In this document: positions 9,036 through 17,112 of the stretch, piece by piece
Numbering within the stretch: the first letter of the stretch is position 1
How the letters are laid out: each line of letters opens with the position of its first letter
Assembly (NCBI RefSeq): GCF_014652535.1
Contig: NZ_BMYZ01000001.1
Coordinates: forward strand, 1,488,001-1,552,000
DNA length: 64,000 bases
Direction of reading: 5' to 3'
Source of the DNA: Cellvibrio zantedeschiae
GTDB taxonomy: Bacteria; Pseudomonadota; Gammaproteobacteria; Pseudomonadales; Cellvibrionaceae
The notes under the pieces: generated by a model
What the model was told of the DNA's origin: nothing
The model's database searches: none
Seen by the model: only the letters and a program-made list of their open reading frames with translations
Program-made: the position numbers and the translations under genes

Positions 9036-9989
9036 TTGATATCTGAAGATGAGTTTTTAACCAGAATAGAAAAGGTGCCTTTACAGCGTTTGAATTGGGC
9101 GTTGGCAACGCAAAGAAGTGTTGAAATATGGGTAAGACGAGATGATCTTATCGATACTCACTTAAGCGGCAACAAGTTTTACAAGCTTTATTATAACTTG
9201 CGAGCAGCTAAAGCAGCTGGGTATAAGCAGCTATTGAGTTTCGGTGGCGCTTACTCAAATCATATATATGCTTTGGCCGCAGCTGCAAAAGCTTACGGTT
9301 TTCAGGCGGTGGGAGTTATTCGCGGAGAGCGACCCAAATACTTAAGCCCTACTTTGCAGGATGCAGAAGCTTGGGGGATGAAATTACATTTTGTTTCGCG
9401 CACTGATTATCGTGAGCGAAGTTCGCCAGAGCTGCGACAAAAACTGACGGATATTTACGGTGATTTCTTCGAAATCCCTGAAGGTGGTGCGAATGCTTAT
9501 GGCGTTCAGGGCACCAAAGCGCTGGGCGTGGCGATACACCGACAAGTTAAATCTGACTATACTTCGGTGTGCTTGGCCAGCGGTACAGCAAATACTCTGG
9601 CGGGCGTTGCAGCAGGACTGCAGCGAGCTGGGGATTTGGCGCAAAAGGTTATAGGTTTTTCGGTGCTTAAAGACGCAGGAGATCGTGGCTTCCAAAGCTT
9701 GGGTGCGCAGGTCATTAATTATCAAAAAGCAATTAATGAATCCACCTCCAATTGGTGTTTGATCAATGGATTTCATGGTGGTGGATATGGAAAGAAACTC
9801 CCCACTAATATGCGCCAGTTTATGACAGGCTTTGAGTGTGAAACTGAATTGCAACTTGATCCGGTGTACACAGCAAAAATGTGTTGGGGCGTTGCGCAAT
9901 TATTGGCTAAAGATTATTGGCAAAGCGGTAGTCGGTTGGTGTTGATTCATACCGGCGGGCTACAAGGTAGACGTGGTTTTGATTTATAA
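9036..9989 (+). CDS. PLP-dependent D-cysteine desulfhydrase / ACC deaminase family protein
   Basis: A 317-residue fold-type II PLP enzyme. RDDLIDTHLSGNKFYKL (about 35-51) carries the family signature, with Lys47 of GNKFYK as the probable Schiff-base lysine. GGAYSNH (about 70) and a SGTANTLAG phosphate-binding loop (about 180) follow, and a C-terminal HTGGLQGRRGF motif closes the family pattern. The family includes D-cysteine desulfhydrase and 1-aminocyclopropane-1-carboxylate deaminase; sequence alone does not separate them, and desulfhydrase-like activity is likelier outside plant-associated strains. The only in-frame start is the TTG at 9036, since a stop lies nine bases upstream and no early ATG fits. 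Confidence 0.82.
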   Translation: MISEDEFLTRIEKVPLQRLNWALATQRSVEIWVRRDDLIDTHLSGNKFYKLYYNLRAAKAAGYKQLLSFGGAYSNHIYALAAAAKAYGFQAVGVIRGERPKYLSPTLQDAEAWGMKLHFVSRTDYRERSSPELRQKLTDIYGDFFEIPEGGANAYGVQGTKALGVAIHRQVKSDYTSVCLASGTANTLAGVAAGLQRAGDLAQKVIGFSVLKDAGDRGFQSLGAQVINYQKAINESTSNWCLINGFHGGGYGKKLPTNMRQFMTGFECETELQLDPVYTAKMCWGVAQLLAKDYWQSGSRLVLIHTGGLQGRRGFDL

Positions 9990-10046
9990 AACCACTAAAG
10001 TGTTTAAACGAATACTCTCTATTGCTGTACAGCGAAGGAATATTTT

Positions 10047-11180
10047 ATGCAACCGCAAAAAAATATGATGCCCATGCGTGTTGAGTTTGATTTATCCTTA
10101 ACTCGCACTCTGGTTCCGCTCAAAGACATGAGCGAGGCCCATCTATTGGAATTATTGAGTAATTCGGATTCAGATGTTATTTGCGCAGGGCAAACTATTT
10201 TTACTCGCGGTAGTTATGACGCCCACCATGTTTATCTTCTGCATGGCAACGTGAGTTTGGTTGATGAAAATAATGTAACCACGCTTATCAAAGGCCGTTC
10301 AACTTTGCTGCCAATTGCTCATCACCAACCGCGCTTGGTAACGGCCGTGGCAGAATCTGATTGCAGCATTCTACGGTTGGATAGTGATCGTTTGGACAAG
10401 CTTTTGGCCTGGAGTCAGGTTGCAGATTATTTGCAGCTCAACATTTCTCGCCAACGTGATTTGGATGAAGATATTGATTGGATGATGACTGTATTGAAAT
10501 CCAACTTATTCTTTAAAGTTCCGCCGATTAATGTAGAAGAAATTTTCTCGCGGTTAACGCCACAAGTTGTTTATGCGGGCGACGTTGTTATTCGCCAGGG
10601 CGAGCTCGGTGACAAATGTTATTTTATTAAGGAAGGTGAAGCTGAGGTTTGGCGGCACAATGAATCCGGTCGCCAACATCTTGCGAGCATTGGTGTAGGT
10701 CGCTGTTTTGGTGAAGACGCTTTGGTGAATGAAGCAGCTCGTAATGCGTCAGTAATTATGGCAACCGATGGTGTGCTAATGAGCTTGAACAAACAAGATT
10801 TCTTTCGTTTGTTGAAAGAGCCACAAGTTGCTTCTGTGACTTTGGAGTCATATGAGGAGCGAATCTCCGCAGGGGCCGTTGCAGTTGATGTTCGCAGCGA
10901 AGAAGAATACTCAGAGTTACATTTAAATTCTGCTGTAAATGTCCCTTTGAATTTGTTGGGCATTAAATCTCGTATGCTGGATAAAAATCGGCCTTATATT
11001 TTTTACTGTAATACAGGGCGCAGAAGCCGTGCCGCAGCACATTTATTAACGCAGCAAGGCTTTCAGGCATTTGCGTTGGATGATTGTGTTAATTTATTTG
11101 CGCAATCGCGTTGGCAAACATTATTGGATGATTCTGCAGATTTCCTGCTGCGCGATGGCATTGCTCAAAAGGGCGTGTAA
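10047..11180 (+). CDS. Double cyclic nucleotide-binding domain protein fused to a rhodanese domain
   Basis: 377 residues. A first degenerate cNMP-binding-like barrel (about 30-130) is followed by a better one (about 150-260) containing IRQGELGDKCYFIKEGEAEV and the phosphate-cassette-like region GRCFGEDALVNEAARNAS. A rhodanese domain closes the protein (about 270-360), with DVRSEEEYSELHL and active-site Cys321 in YCNTGRRSR. No DNA-binding helix-turn-helix is present, so this is not a CRP-type transcription factor; the architecture suggests that a nucleotide or redox signal is coupled to persulfide chemistry. The ATG at 10047 sits behind GAAGGAATATTTT. Confidence 0.85.
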   Translation: MQPQKNMMPMRVEFDLSLTRTLVPLKDMSEAHLLELLSNSDSDVICAGQTIFTRGSYDAHHVYLLHGNVSLVDENNVTTLIKGRSTLLPIAHHQPRLVTAVAESDCSILRLDSDRLDKLLAWSQVADYLQLNISRQRDLDEDIDWMMTVLKSNLFFKVPPINVEEIFSRLTPQVVYAGDVVIRQGELGDKCYFIKEGEAEVWRHNESGRQHLASIGVGRCFGEDALVNEAARNASVIMATDGVLMSLNKQDFFRLLKEPQVASVTLESYEERISAGAVAVDVRSEEEYSELHLNSAVNVPLNLLGIKSRMLDKNRPYIFYCNTGRRSRAAAHLLTQQGFQAFALDDCVNLFAQSRWQTLLDDSADFLLRDGIAQKGV

Positions 11181-11240
11181 TTTATAAATTGCACAGCTTT
11201 AATCTAAGGTGCGAAATTTTAGGAACGTAGTTTAGAATTA

Positions 11241-11265
11241 AAAAAGGCCGCATTGCGGCCTTTTT
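11241..11265. terminator. Bidirectional terminator between convergent genes
   Basis: A perfect AAAAAGGCCGCA / TGCGGCCTTTTT hairpin serves the rhodanese fusion gene on the plus strand and the DUF2845 gene on the minus strand. Confidence 0.88.
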
Positions 11266-11277
11266 GTTTGCGAGTAT

Positions 11278-11610
11278 TTATTCAACTCTGTCTCCGTAGC
11301 GCATTTCTCGCAGCCTGCCTTGTGAAAAATATAAATTGGTCCAAAACTGGCCTTTGCCGGGATTGTACGTCCACACGTCGATATTTTCACAGCGCTCTAT
11401 AAGGTCGTAATTTCCATTTGATTGTTTGATTTTGATTGGCGTTCGTTCGCAGTAACTATCTTTCAGAACAGGTTCGCCACATTTGCGATACACATCCACC
11501 TTGGCGTCGCCTACTTCCACAATGTCGCCATTACAGCGTAATGACTCAGCCTTGACTACATGACTCAAGAGCAGGGCAAAACATACTGCAAATCCACTGA
11601 TCACTTTCAT
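11278..11610 (-). CDS. DUF2845 family secreted protein
   Basis: A 110-residue protein with a clear signal peptide (MKVISGFAVCFALLLSHVVKA, cleavage after about residue 21). The mature part begins SLRCNGDIVEVGDAKVDVY and has RKCGEPVLKDSYC, the conserved cysteine/glycine pattern of DUF2845; paired cysteines suggest disulfides in the periplasm. The function of the family is unknown. The gene is monocistronic, convergent with the rhodanese fusion and divergent from fliS. Confidence 0.8.
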   Translation of the reverse strand: MKVISGFAVCFALLLSHVVKAESLRCNGDIVEVGDAKVDVYRKCGEPVLKDSYCERTPIKIKQSNGNYDLIERCENIDVWTYNPGKGQFWTNLYFSQGRLREMRYGDRVE

Positions 11611-11673
11611 ATTGCATCCTTAAATTTGGGCTTGTAGTTAGTCATAACTTTAAATCGGATTTCGGAAGCGATT

Positions 11674-11707
11674 AGCCAGGAATTTCCTCCTAAAGAAATT
11701 TCTGGCT
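11674..11707. repeat. 13-bp inverted repeat overlapping the fliS promoter
   Basis: AGCCAGGAATTTC at 11674-11686 and GAAATTTCTGGCT at 11695-11707 are inverted copies with one mismatch and an eight-base centre. There is no T-run on either side, so it is a weak terminator candidate; the right arm lies within the sigma-28 promoter spacer, so it could equally be an operator. Confidence 0.6.
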
Positions 11708-11717
11708 ATGCCGCTAA
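11691..11717 (+). promoter_or_regulatory. Sigma-28 (FliA) type promoter for fliS-fliT
   Basis: TAAAG at 11691-11695, a 14-base spacer and GCCGCTAA at 11710-11717 match the flagellar sigma-28 consensus TAAAG-N14-GCCGATAA with one difference. The position, 60 bases before a flagellar chaperone gene, supports the call. Confidence 0.65.
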
Positions 11718-11776
11718 CTTAGTAGGCAGGTAGTTTTACCCTAATAACCTTAATGTTCACTGAAGAGAGAAGTCTT

Positions 11777-12166
11777 ATGAACGCATACCAGGCGGCGCAA
11801 CACTATTCATCCGTTAAAAACCAAGGCAGCGTTCTGGATGCATCTCCCCACAGGCTTATACAAATGTTGTTTGAGGGTGCGCTTGAGCGTATCGCCCAGG
11901 CAAAAGGTGCAATGTTGCAAAACCAGGTTGCGCGCAAAGGTGAATTGATTAGTAAAGCCATCAATATAGTTGGTGGTTTGCAGGGAAGCCTCAACGACAA
12001 AGAAGGTGGCGAGCTGGCCGCTAATCTTGAGGGGCTTTACGATTATATAGTTCGTCGGTTAATCAAGGCTAATTTGAGTAATGACCCGGAGATTTTGGAT
12101 GAATGTGGCCGTCTCTTGGGTGAATTAAAGTCTGGTTGGGATGCCATTGCTCCCGAGGTGTCTTGA
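11777..12166 (+). CDS. fliS: Flagellin export chaperone FliS (copy 1)
   Basis: A 129-residue cytoplasmic chaperone that binds the C-terminus of flagellin before export. The FliS signature is clear: NAYQAA start, the SPHRLIQMLFEGALERI helix, GELISKAINIVGGLQGSLN, LYDYIVRRLIKAN and a terminal GWDAI. The ATG at 11777 is preceded by GAAGAGAGAAG; an in-frame ATG at 11753 lacks this. It is followed after one base by a FliT-like gene. A second FliS gene lies 330 bases downstream. Confidence 0.93.
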   Translation: MNAYQAAQHYSSVKNQGSVLDASPHRLIQMLFEGALERIAQAKGAMLQNQVARKGELISKAINIVGGLQGSLNDKEGGELAANLEGLYDYIVRRLIKANLSNDPEILDECGRLLGELKSGWDAIAPEVS

Positions 12167-12167
12167 T

Positions 12168-12443
12168 ATGCGACTTCAACTGGTCGAACCAATTGATTAC
12201 GCGGGGCAGGCGGGCGTTATGCAAGTTCGCAGCCTGCAACATGCCTTAAATGTTGCTTTAGAGGCTGAGGATTGGGAAAAGGTACGCCGTTTGGACCAGA
12301 GTTGCGCGGTTGTGATTGATAAGGTTATCTTCGCAAATGAAGGGGACACCAAAGCGATTGCCGAAGCTTTAAATGAGCTAAAAGGTGTATACGCAAGTCT
12401 CATTGTCCAATGTAAACGTGAAGTTGCTTTAATGGCGCATTGA
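12168..12443 (+). CDS. fliT: FliT-like flagellar chaperone
   Basis: 91 residues, all helical in pattern: an N-terminal helix with VRSLQHALNVALEAEDWEKVRRLDQ, then a second helix pair ending LKGVYASLIVQCKREVALM. The length, helical character and place directly after fliS match FliT, the chaperone of the filament cap protein FliD. The sequence is too divergent to identify by motif alone, so the name rests partly on position. The ATG is one base past the fliS stop. Confidence 0.68.
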   Translation: MRLQLVEPIDYAGQAGVMQVRSLQHALNVALEAEDWEKVRRLDQSCAVVIDKVIFANEGDTKAIAEALNELKGVYASLIVQCKREVALMAH

Positions 12444-12499
12444 TTTAGTGCTAGGCTTAGCGGTATAACTAACAGCTTAGCCAGTAAAGGAGCGCCACA

Positions 12500-12904
12500 T
12501 TGTCTAATTACAATTCGCAAGAAGCCCTTAAACAATACCGTCAACTGGGGCTGGAAACGCAAATCAACAACGCCAGTCCACATCGTTTGATCCAGCTTTT
12601 GATGGAGGGTGCACTTGAGCGTTTAAATGGCGCTAAAGCCGCTATAGATCGCGGCGATACAGCCACTAAAGGCGCGTTGATTGGCAAGGCAATGGGTATT
12701 ATCTCTGGTTTACGAGCATCCCTCGACATGAGTGTTGAGGGTACTGAATTGCCGGAGCGCCTGGATAACCTTTACGATTATATGGGGCGCCGTTTGTTAG
12801 AAGCGTCTGCGTTTAATAAAGCAGAAATAGTTAGCGAAGTTATCGAATTATTGAAAACCATCAAGTCCGGTTGGGATGGAATAGAACCACAAGCTGCACC
12901 TTGA
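12500..12904 (+). CDS. fliS: Flagellin export chaperone FliS (copy 2)
   Basis: A 134-residue second FliS with the same landmarks as copy 1: ALKQYRQLGLETQINNASPHRLIQLL, GALIGKAMGIISGLRASLD, LYDYMGRRL and GWDGIEP. It clearly diverges from copy 1 (for example a longer N-terminus), so it is not a recent duplication. The start is TTG at 12500 behind an excellent AAAGGAG at seven bases; no ATG is available. It may serve a second flagellin; none is encoded in the window. Confidence 0.9.
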   Translation: MSNYNSQEALKQYRQLGLETQINNASPHRLIQLLMEGALERLNGAKAAIDRGDTATKGALIGKAMGIISGLRASLDMSVEGTELPERLDNLYDYMGRRLLEASAFNKAEIVSEVIELLKTIKSGWDGIEPQAAP

Positions 12905-12926
12905 TAAGCCTTTCTTTCTGCACGCC

Positions 12927-12954
12927 CTAAGCACTTACTTTGGTAGGTGTTTAG
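12927..12954 (+). terminator. Probable terminator after the fliS copy 2 gene
   Basis: CTAAGCACTTAC / GTAGGTGTTTAG form a 12-pair stem with two G-T wobbles and a four-base loop, followed by pyrimidine-rich CCTTCTTCTC. It separates the fliS block from fleQ, which then has its own 190-base leader. Confidence 0.55.
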
Positions 12955-13085
12955 CCTTCTTCTCGTACAATTCAGTCAAAAAATCAGCGCTTTTTAAGCC
13001 GACCGCAAAAATCTTTTATTTATTCCTGCCATTAATTTGACTCGCTTCGTATCCTCGTCTAAACCTAAGCATTAATAGTCATATC

Positions 13086-13101
13086 TCCGACATTCATCGG
13101 A
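13086..13101. repeat. Short inverted repeat in the fleQ leader
   Basis: TCCGA and TCGGA flank a six-base centre 43 bases upstream of the fleQ start. This could be an operator half-site pair; five-base arms are short enough to occur by chance. Confidence 0.25.
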
Positions 13102-13143
13102 TTAAAATCTAGCCTATCTGCATATTTACAAGGGTCATAAGAC

Positions 13144-14589
13144 ATGTGGCGTAACAACAAAGTCTTAGTCATTGATGACAGTGAATCGCGCCGGCACGAT
13201 TTAAAAGTGTTATTAGAGTTTCTAAGTGAAACTACCTTAACGGCAGGTTCAAAAACCTGGCAGGAACTCGTACAAAATGAAAATAAAGGAGAAGATTACA
13301 TCGCCGTTTTTGTAGGTGATTTCTTCCAATCAAAGCAAAGTTTTGAGCAGCTGCTTAAAAGTATTCGAGACTGGAATGATGAGTTGGCGGTAGTCTTAAC
13401 GGGAGAAAATATTCCCAGTGAAGACGGCCTGGAAGACTCTCTGCGCCACATGATAATTGCCTCTCTCAGTATTCCCCCCACTTACAATAAACTTGTAGAT
13501 ACATTACATAGGGCTCAGCTTTATCGCGAAGCTCAATCCAGTAGTAAACGCCAGCCAACACGCCGCCCGGTGCATTTGTTCCGCAGCTTGGTGGGAACCA
13601 GTCGCGAAATCCAAAATGTCCGTGAGATGATGGCGCAGGTTGCGGAAAAAGATGTTTCTGTTTTGATTACGGGCGAGTCAGGTACGGGGAAAGAAGTTGT
13701 AGCGCGCAATCTTCATTACAATTCGCCACGCCGTGATAAACCTTTTGTTCCTGTAAATTGCGGCGCGATTCCAGCGGAATTACTTGAAAGCGAATTGTTT
13801 GGTCATGAGAAGGGCGCGTTTACCGGTGCAATTAATTCTCGCGCAGGTCGATTTGAGTTGGCGGAAGGTGGCACTTTATTTCTGGATGAAATTGGTGATA
13901 TGCCCCTTAACATGCAAGTAAAAATTTTGCGTGTGTTACAAGAGCGCTGTTACGAACGTGTAGGAAGTAATAAAACTCAAGCTGTTGATGTTCGCATTAT
14001 TGCGGCGACTCATCGCAACCTTGACGGCATGATTACTGATAACACCTTTCGTGAAGATTTGTTTTATCGCCTGAATGTTTTCCCCATTGAATTACCTTCA
14101 TTAAAAGAACGCTCAGAAGATATTCCGTTGCTAATTAATGAATTGGTTACTCGCATGGAAAATGAGCAGCGCGGTTCAATTCGTTTTAATTCGGCAGCAA
14201 TTATGTCTTTGTGTCAGCATGAATGGAGCGGTAATGTCCGCGAGCTTGCGAATTTGGTTGAGCGTATGGCAATTATCCATCCATATGGTGTAATTGGTGT
14301 GCAAGATTTGCCAGCAAAATATCGCCATGTAGATGTAAGTGCGGAAGATTTTGCTCCCGTTACCCAATCTGTTGGCCAGGCTAACACGGGTTACGTAAAT
14401 ATGAATGACAATCCTTTGTTGCCCGACCAAGGCATAGATTTGCGGGAATACATTACCAATTTAGAAATGAGTTTAATCCAGCAAGCCTTAAATGATTGCG
14501 GTGGTGTAGTTGCACGTGCTGCAGATAAATTATGTATTCGCCGTACCACACTCGTTGAAAAAATGCGTAAATACGAATTACAACGTTAG
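13144..14589 (+). CDS. fleQ: Flagellar master transcriptional regulator FleQ
   Basis: 481 residues, a sigma-54 activator of the NtrC class and in Pseudomonas also the c-di-GMP-responsive switch between flagella and biofilm. There is an N-terminal degenerate receiver-like FleQ domain (about 5-125, starting [14 protein letters not shown]), an AAA+ domain with Walker A GESGTGKE (177-184), the sigma-54-contacting GAFTGA loop (224-229) and an arginine-finger region, and a C-terminal Fis-type helix-turn-helix with [20 protein letters not shown]. The [10 protein letters not shown] linker before the AAA+ domain is typical of FleQ and carries part of the c-di-GMP site. Here it is followed by rhlE, not by the fleSR and fli genes usual in Pseudomonas. 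Confidence 0.95.
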   Translation: MWRNNKVLVIDDSESRRHDLKVLLEFLSETTLTAGSKTWQELVQNENKGEDYIAVFVGDFFQSKQSFEQLLKSIRDWNDELAVVLTGENIPSEDGLEDSLRHMIIASLSIPPTYNKLVDTLHRAQLYREAQSSSKRQPTRRPVHLFRSLVGTSREIQNVREMMAQVAEKDVSVLITGESGTGKEVVARNLHYNSPRRDKPFVPVNCGAIPAELLESELFGHEKGAFTGAINSRAGRFELAEGGTLFLDEIGDMPLNMQVKILRVLQERCYERVGSNKTQAVDVRIIAATHRNLDGMITDNTFREDLFYRLNVFPIELPSLKERSEDIPLLINELVTRMENEQRGSIRFNSAAIMSLCQHEWSGNVRELANLVERMAIIHPYGVIGVQDLPAKYRHVDVSAEDFAPVTQSVGQANTGYVNMNDNPLLPDQGIDLREYITNLEMSLIQQALNDCGGVVARAADKLCIRRTTLVEKMRKYELQR

Positions 14590-14611
14590 GCAACGATTGA
14601 TTGTGAGCCAT

Positions 14612-14642
14612 AAAAAAACCGCTAAGTTATAGCGGTTTTTTT
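14612..14642. terminator. Bidirectional terminator between fleQ and rhlE
   Basis: AAAAAACCGCTA / TAGCGGTTTTTTT forms a strong hairpin with A- and T-runs on its two flanks, placed between the convergent stops. Confidence 0.9.
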
Positions 14643-14654
14643 ATGGGCATAGAA

Positions 14655-16034
14655 TTAACCGATTTTGACTACAGGTTTTTTCGGTTTACTTCTGCGTGTG
14701 GCACCTTGCGGTTTTTTTGCAGAAGGATTGTTGCCGCCGCTTGATTTTCCACCATTCCCGGCAGTTTTAGGTTTTGGTTTTGCGCCCAATGTTGGTCTGC
14801 GCGAACCACCATTATTACTGCCGCCATTTCCACCGCCATTGTTGCGACCAATGGTCATGCTGCGGCCTAACACTATGGGTTCAGGTTTAATACTTGGATC
14901 GGGTTCAAATCCTTCTATCACTTCTTTTGGAATGTCGCGCTTAATTAATTTTTCAATGTCACGCAGAAATTTATCTTCATCAACGCATACTAAAGAAACT
15001 GCAACGCCTTCGCTTTCTGCACGGCCTGTACGGCCAATACGGTGTACATAATCTTCTGGCACGTTTGGCAGCTCGTAATTTACAACGTGGGGTAACTGAT
15101 CAATATCAATACCACGTGCAGCAATATCTGTAGCGACTAATGCGCGAATAGCACCTTTCTTAAAGTCGTCCAAAGCTTTGGTGCGTGCGCCCTGGCTTTT
15201 GTTACCATGAATCGCAGCGGCACTAATGCCATCGGTAGATAACTGTTCAGTTAATTTATTCGCACCATGTTTAGTGCGCGTAAAAATTAATACTTGCTGC
15301 CAGTCGCCTTGTTTAATTAAATGCGTTAGTAATTCGCGCTTGCGATTACGATCAACGGGATGCACAGTTTGCTCAATGCGTTCGCTTGCAGTATTGCGAC
15401 GCGCAACTTCAATCAAGGTGGGTTTATTTAATAATTTATCCGCAAGATCTTTAATTTCGTTTGAGAAGGTTGCAGAAAATAATAAATTTTGGCGTTGCTT
15501 TGGCAGTAAAGCTAAAACACGTTTGATGTCGTGAATAAAGCCCATGTCTAGCATGCGGTCGGCTTCGTCGAGTACCAAGACTTCAACTTCTTTTAATACC
15601 ACGGCATTTTGTTGAACCAAATCCAGCAAGCGGCCAGGAGTCGCTACCAAAATATCCACGCCGCCGCGTAGCTTCATCATTTGTGGGTTAGCGCTTACAC
15701 CACCGAATACAACGGTTGAGCGAAGTGGTAAATATTTTCCGTAAGTGCGCACGCTTTCAAATACTTGTGCGGCAAGTTCGCGGGTTGGAGTAAGAATAAG
15801 TGCGCGTACCGGACGACGGCCAGTAACCACTTTAGGATTAGCGCTGAGTTTTTGTAACAAGGGCAGGGTGAATCCTGCGGTTTTACCGGTGCCGGTTTGA
15901 GCGCCTGCGAGTATATCGCCGCCTTTGAGAACGGCTGGAATCGCTTGGGTTTGAATGGGTGTTGGCGTGCTATAGCCTTCTTCGGCAATAGCACGAAGAA
16001 TATCGGCGTTTAAGCCGAGGGAAGCAAATGACAT
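14655..16034 (-). CDS. rhlE: DEAD-box ATP-dependent RNA helicase, RhlE-type
   Basis: 459 residues from the ATG at 16034, which has AGGAAAACACT ahead of it; the frame is open for 25 more codons but that part is not conserved-looking. Motifs: the Q-motif region [10 protein letters not shown], Walker A AQTGTGKT (45-52), DEAD (156-159), SAT (about 187-189), the ARGID and HRIGRTGRA boxes of the second RecA lobe. The tail after about residue 375 is Gly/Asn-rich and then Lys-rich, as in RhlE proteins acting in ribosome maturation and cold adaptation. It unwinds short RNA duplexes in the cytoplasm. Confidence 0.9.
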   Translation of the reverse strand: MSFASLGLNADILRAIAEEGYSTPTPIQTQAIPAVLKGGDILAGAQTGTGKTAGFTLPLLQKLSANPKVVTGRRPVRALILTPTRELAAQVFESVRTYGKYLPLRSTVVFGGVSANPQMMKLRGGVDILVATPGRLLDLVQQNAVVLKEVEVLVLDEADRMLDMGFIHDIKRVLALLPKQRQNLLFSATFSNEIKDLADKLLNKPTLIEVARRNTASERIEQTVHPVDRNRKRELLTHLIKQGDWQQVLIFTRTKHGANKLTEQLSTDGISAAAIHGNKSQGARTKALDDFKKGAIRALVATDIAARGIDIDQLPHVVNYELPNVPEDYVHRIGRTGRAESEGVAVSLVCVDEDKFLRDIEKLIKRDIPKEVIEGFEPDPSIKPEPIVLGRSMTIGRNNGGGNGGSNNGGSRRPTLGAKPKPKTAGNGGKSSGGNNPSAKKPQGATRRSKPKKPVVKIG

Positions 16035-16167
16035 AGTGTTTTCCTGTAGCTCGGCCTCCCGCATTGGGGATAGGTCTGGCGAGCAAGAGATTCCAGTTGG
16101 CGTGGCCATTAACCAGAAGAGAGAGGCGACGCTGACCTAGGAGCGTCGGGACGCGCATAGTACAGAC

Positions 16168-16194
16168 ATTGACTGCGTATAGCTAGCAGTCAAT
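16168..16194. repeat. Perfect 9-bp inverted repeat upstream of rhlE
   Basis: ATTGACTGC and GCAGTCAAT flank a nine-base centre (GTATAGCTA). It lies 18 bases past the stop of the GDT1 gene and 134 bases before the rhlE start on the minus strand. It could be a weak terminator of the first gene, although no T-run follows, or an operator for the second. Confidence 0.55.
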
Positions 16195-16211
16195 TCCGTG
16201 GGGTGCCGTGA

Positions 16212-16784
16212 TTAACCTAGGTAGGCTTTTGCGATAGTCGCAAAGGCAAGTAAAAGAAATAATACGAAGGCACATCTATGGGCGAGCTTAAGGGGAATGC
16301 GTTGCATCAGCCACTTGCCCGCGAAAATGACGGGAACATTGGCAATCAACATACCGAAGGTTGTTCCTGCAATCACCCAGGCAACCTGCGTTTGGTATTG
16401 TGCGGCGAGTATCACCGTGGCTATTTGGGTTTTGTCACCAATTTCGGCAAGGAAAAACAACACGCAAGTGGCGACTAAAGGACCATATTGGCTGAATTTG
16501 CTCAGGTCATCGTCTTCTTTATCAGGCACCAACAACCAAATCGCCACTGCCACAAAGCTGGCGCTGATGATCCAGGGGATTAACTCTGCGGGTATTTTGT
16601 CGCCCAGCCATGCGCCAACCCAAGCGGATAAAGCATGATTCAAAAGAGTAGAGAGCAGCACTCCAAAGCTAATAACGTAAGGTCTGCCATATTTGGTAAC
16701 CAGAAAGAGTGCAAGGAGCTGGGTTTTATCGCCTATTTCGGCAATGGCAACTGCGAGGGTAGAGCTAAGGAAGGCTTCCATCAT
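16212..16784 (-). CDS. TMEM165/GDT1 (UPF0016) family manganese exporter
   Basis: 190 residues with six predicted membrane helices in two repeats. Each repeat carries the E-x-G-D-K-T signature: AEIGDKTQ at about 15-22 and again at about 113-120. Related bacterial proteins such as MneA of Vibrio cholerae export Mn2+ from the cytoplasm. The specificity is supported here by the manganese riboswitch immediately upstream. Some members are annotated as cation/proton antiporters. Confidence 0.92.
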   Translation of the reverse strand: MMEAFLSSTLAVAIAEIGDKTQLLALFLVTKYGRPYVISFGVLLSTLLNHALSAWVGAWLGDKIPAELIPWIISASFVAVAIWLLVPDKEDDDLSKFSQYGPLVATCVLFFLAEIGDKTQIATVILAAQYQTQVAWVIAGTTFGMLIANVPVIFAGKWLMQRIPLKLAHRCAFVLFLLLAFATIAKAYLG

Positions 16785-16807
16785 AAGATCCGGGCGGGAA
16801 TTTTAAC

Positions 16808-16953
16808 CAGAGACATAGCAACCGTCCCGCCTATGGCGGTAGCTATGTCTCAGGTCTCATCAATCCAACGTAATTCGTTGGACGCCTTTACCATGCTATA
16901 TGAGCAAGTTTGTTGATAAAGGCACCGGTTTTACACCGGTAGATTACTCCCCC
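16808..16953 (-). promoter_or_regulatory. yybP-ykoY manganese riboswitch
   Basis: Read on the minus strand, the leader starts with GGGGAGTA, contains a hairpin ACCGGT-GTAAA-ACCGGT, a second stem around CCAACG..CGTTGG, the TGATGAGACCTGAG core, and a closing P4 arm GACATAGCTACCGCC..GGCGGGACGGTTGCTATGTC. These are the conserved elements of the yybP-ykoY aptamer, which binds Mn2+ in its L1/L3 junction. It ends about 24 bases before the start codon of the exporter, so it could act on translation or on termination. When Mn2+ is high, exporter expression is expected to rise. Confidence 0.9.
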
Positions 16954-17112
16954 GAGAGAAGTGCGCGCATTCTACTGCGGGCGCCTCGTTTACTCAACAT
17001 CTGTCACTTCAATATGACCTCAGTGGGTTAACGTACAGAGATCTAAAACCAGTTTCCTTATGGTTATAAATAAGTAAATTCAGATTTTTTATACGTAATG
17101 GAGTAAATGAAA

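Noticed and set aside
9384-9899. 171-codon open frame on the minus strand
   Set aside because: It lies entirely inside the well-supported PLP-enzyme gene and its translation has no domain-like composition.
14665-15051. 128-codon plus-strand frame rich in Pro, Leu and Phe
   Set aside because: It is the complement of the Gly/Asn-rich tail and second lobe of rhlE; such repeats give long mirror frames.
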